A stretch of DNA of 13,715 bases from Campylobacterota bacterium. GTDB taxonomy: Bacteria; Campylobacterota; Campylobacteria; Campylobacterales; Sulfurovaceae. Location of the stretch: assembly GCA_011330645.1 (NCBI GenBank), contig DRQB01000207.1:1-13715 (forward strand), in the 5' to 3' direction. The notes beneath the pieces are model-generated. The model did not search any database and was not told the DNA's origin. It saw nothing but the letters and a program-made list of their open reading frames with translations. The position numbers and the translations under genes were made by a program. Within the stretch, counting starts at the first letter, position 1; every line of letters begins with the position of its first letter. Positions 12,872 through 13,715 of this stretch are shown here, piece after piece.

Positions 12872-13715
12872 ATGCATATATTACGTTCTAGTCTAAGAGT
12901 TACGCTCTTCGTACTTATCACATTGATATTACCCAATTGTGGTGGTGGGGGAAGTACTTCAAATACTGCTACAACTAACAATGGTACCAATACGCCAACT
13001 GGCACAAATACAGGGACAACAACGCCTACAACAGATGATGAATTCTCACAATCTCAATATAAAGGTTTAAATTTTTATTATAAAAATTTATCCACATCTG
13101 CATATAAATTAACACAACTCTCAGACAGTACCTTTAATGCTTTAACGGAAACAGAAAAGCTAGAAGTTGCCAATAAACTGTTAGAAACACTTTTTTATGG
13201 TCTACCACTCAAAACCCTTCAAGAGAAAATTGCTTCTGGAAATTTTATTGAAAGCATTAGAACCGGTCTGGATGAAGATAGAACAGATAAAGAAGTCCTC
13301 GAAAATGACATTCTTGATGAAACCAAATATAGACAAACTGACTACAATGAGCAAGTCGCAGTAGATATATTGACACGTTTTTATGCCATGCATGAACTCG
13401 ATAGTTACTTTCTTAGAAACTGGATAGCCTATATCTTGACACAAACCATTATGTTCTCCCCTGCATATGAACTTGAATCAACACATACTCCCAACATAGC
13501 AAGAGTCTATAATCGTCTTGTAACCATGTTAGGCGTAGACAGTGGTATGCGTTACATCACGTATGTACACATGATGAGTGAAGACAACTGGAGACGTTTT
13601 AGAAGTCCTGAAGACAATGGACGAGAGATGCTGGAAATCTTTACACTCGATGGGGATGACTCACATGTACCTCTTGCAGGAAAAGCATTACAGAACTGGA
13701 AACTAGACCGAGACA
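12872..13715 (+). CDS. DUF1800 family exported protein (3' end outside window)
   Basis: The frame is open to the right edge (281 residues visible). The N-terminus has a hydrophobic leader ending LILPNC (Cys23), then GGGGSTS and a Thr/Asn/Gly-rich linker (to about residue 58). This looks like a lipoprotein or tethered protein, but Asn at -1 of the lipobox is not canonical. The folded part then resembles DUF1800: helical, with WRRFRSPEDNGREMLEIFTLDG (about 240-261) and GKALQNWKLDR near the edge, equivalent to the family's N-R-E-L-L-E-L-F-T-L block and following helix. DUF1800 proteins are large, secreted and often paired with DUF1501 proteins; function unknown. AAAGGAAAA precedes the start. The riboswitch-like leader implies control by cyclic di-GMP, fitting a surface or attachment role. 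Confidence 0.78.
   Translation, partial: MHILRSSLRVTLFVLITLILPNCGGGGSTSNTATTNNGTNTPTGTNTGTTTPTTDDEFSQSQYKGLNFYYKNLSTSAYKLTQLSDSTFNALTETEKLEVANKLLETLFYGLPLKTLQEKIASGNFIESIRTGLDEDRTDKEVLENDILDETKYRQTDYNEQVAVDILTRFYAMHELDSYFLRNWIAYILTQTIMFSPAYELESTHTPNIARVYNRLVTMLGVDSGMRYITYVHMMSEDNWRRFRSPEDNGREMLEIFTLDGDDSHVPLAGKALQNWKLDRD

Noticed and set aside
1..13715. Insertion sequences, integrase, tRNA or attachment sites that would mark a mobile copper island
   Set aside because: None is visible in the window; gene order and shared operators suggest a chromosomal regulon, but the flanks are unseen.

Overview
The window looks like the chromosome of an AT-rich member of the Campylobacterota, of the Sulfurovum/Sulfurimonas kind. 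This is inferred from codon and base use, GGGSSS-type lipoprotein leaders, small c-type cytochromes and the family mix; no rRNA or marker gene is present to prove it. The content is dominated by periplasmic and envelope copper handling.

Layout. Bases 1-2312 (minus) carry a Cu(I) P-type ATPase (CopA) with a YHS plus heavy-metal-binding N-terminus; its last residues lie beyond the left edge. Bases 2391-3830 (minus) hold a porin followed by a small monoheme cytochrome. Divergently, 3978-5633 (plus) holds a DUF4396 membrane protein, a small GNAT-like protein and a solo Rieske protein. Bases 5768-7939 (plus) hold a lipoprotein multicopper oxidase and a c-type cytochrome with a cysteine-repeat tail, closed by a strong terminator. 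A DUF302 gene follows (8065-8451), then an operon of a SHOCT mini-protein, a PcoA-type multicopper oxidase and a PcoB-type outer-membrane protein (8521-11182). A convergent PEGA/DUF1566 protein (11202-11915), a DUF2059 protein (12079-12669) and the start of a DUF1800 lipoprotein-like gene (12872 onward) complete the window.

The main result is regulatory. Six promoters, driving all the copper-related units, share one 32-bp architecture: two 7-bp half-sites (TGCACAY and TRCACRN) in direct repeat 11 bp apart, then exactly 8 bp, then a -10 hexamer. This is the layout of a Pho box and predicts one OmpR/PhoB-family response regulator controlling the whole block as a regulon; the regulator itself is not in the window. 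Two of the sites overlap head to head between the porin and the DUF4396 operon. The three genes to the right (11202 onward) lack this site.

A second, independent signal is a candidate cyclic di-GMP-I (GEMM) riboswitch in the leader of the DUF1800 gene. A third is a KCxxGKCxG motif shared by the tail of the cytochrome at 7223 and the N-terminus of the DUF2059 protein. It resembles the EGKCG motifs of copper-binding, MNIO-modified bufferins, although no MNIO gene is present here.

Working model (inference): CopA exports Cu(I) from the cytoplasm; the two multicopper oxidases oxidise it in the periplasm; PcoB and the porin act at the outer membrane; and the Rieske protein and cytochromes may carry electrons for, or protect, respiration under copper stress.
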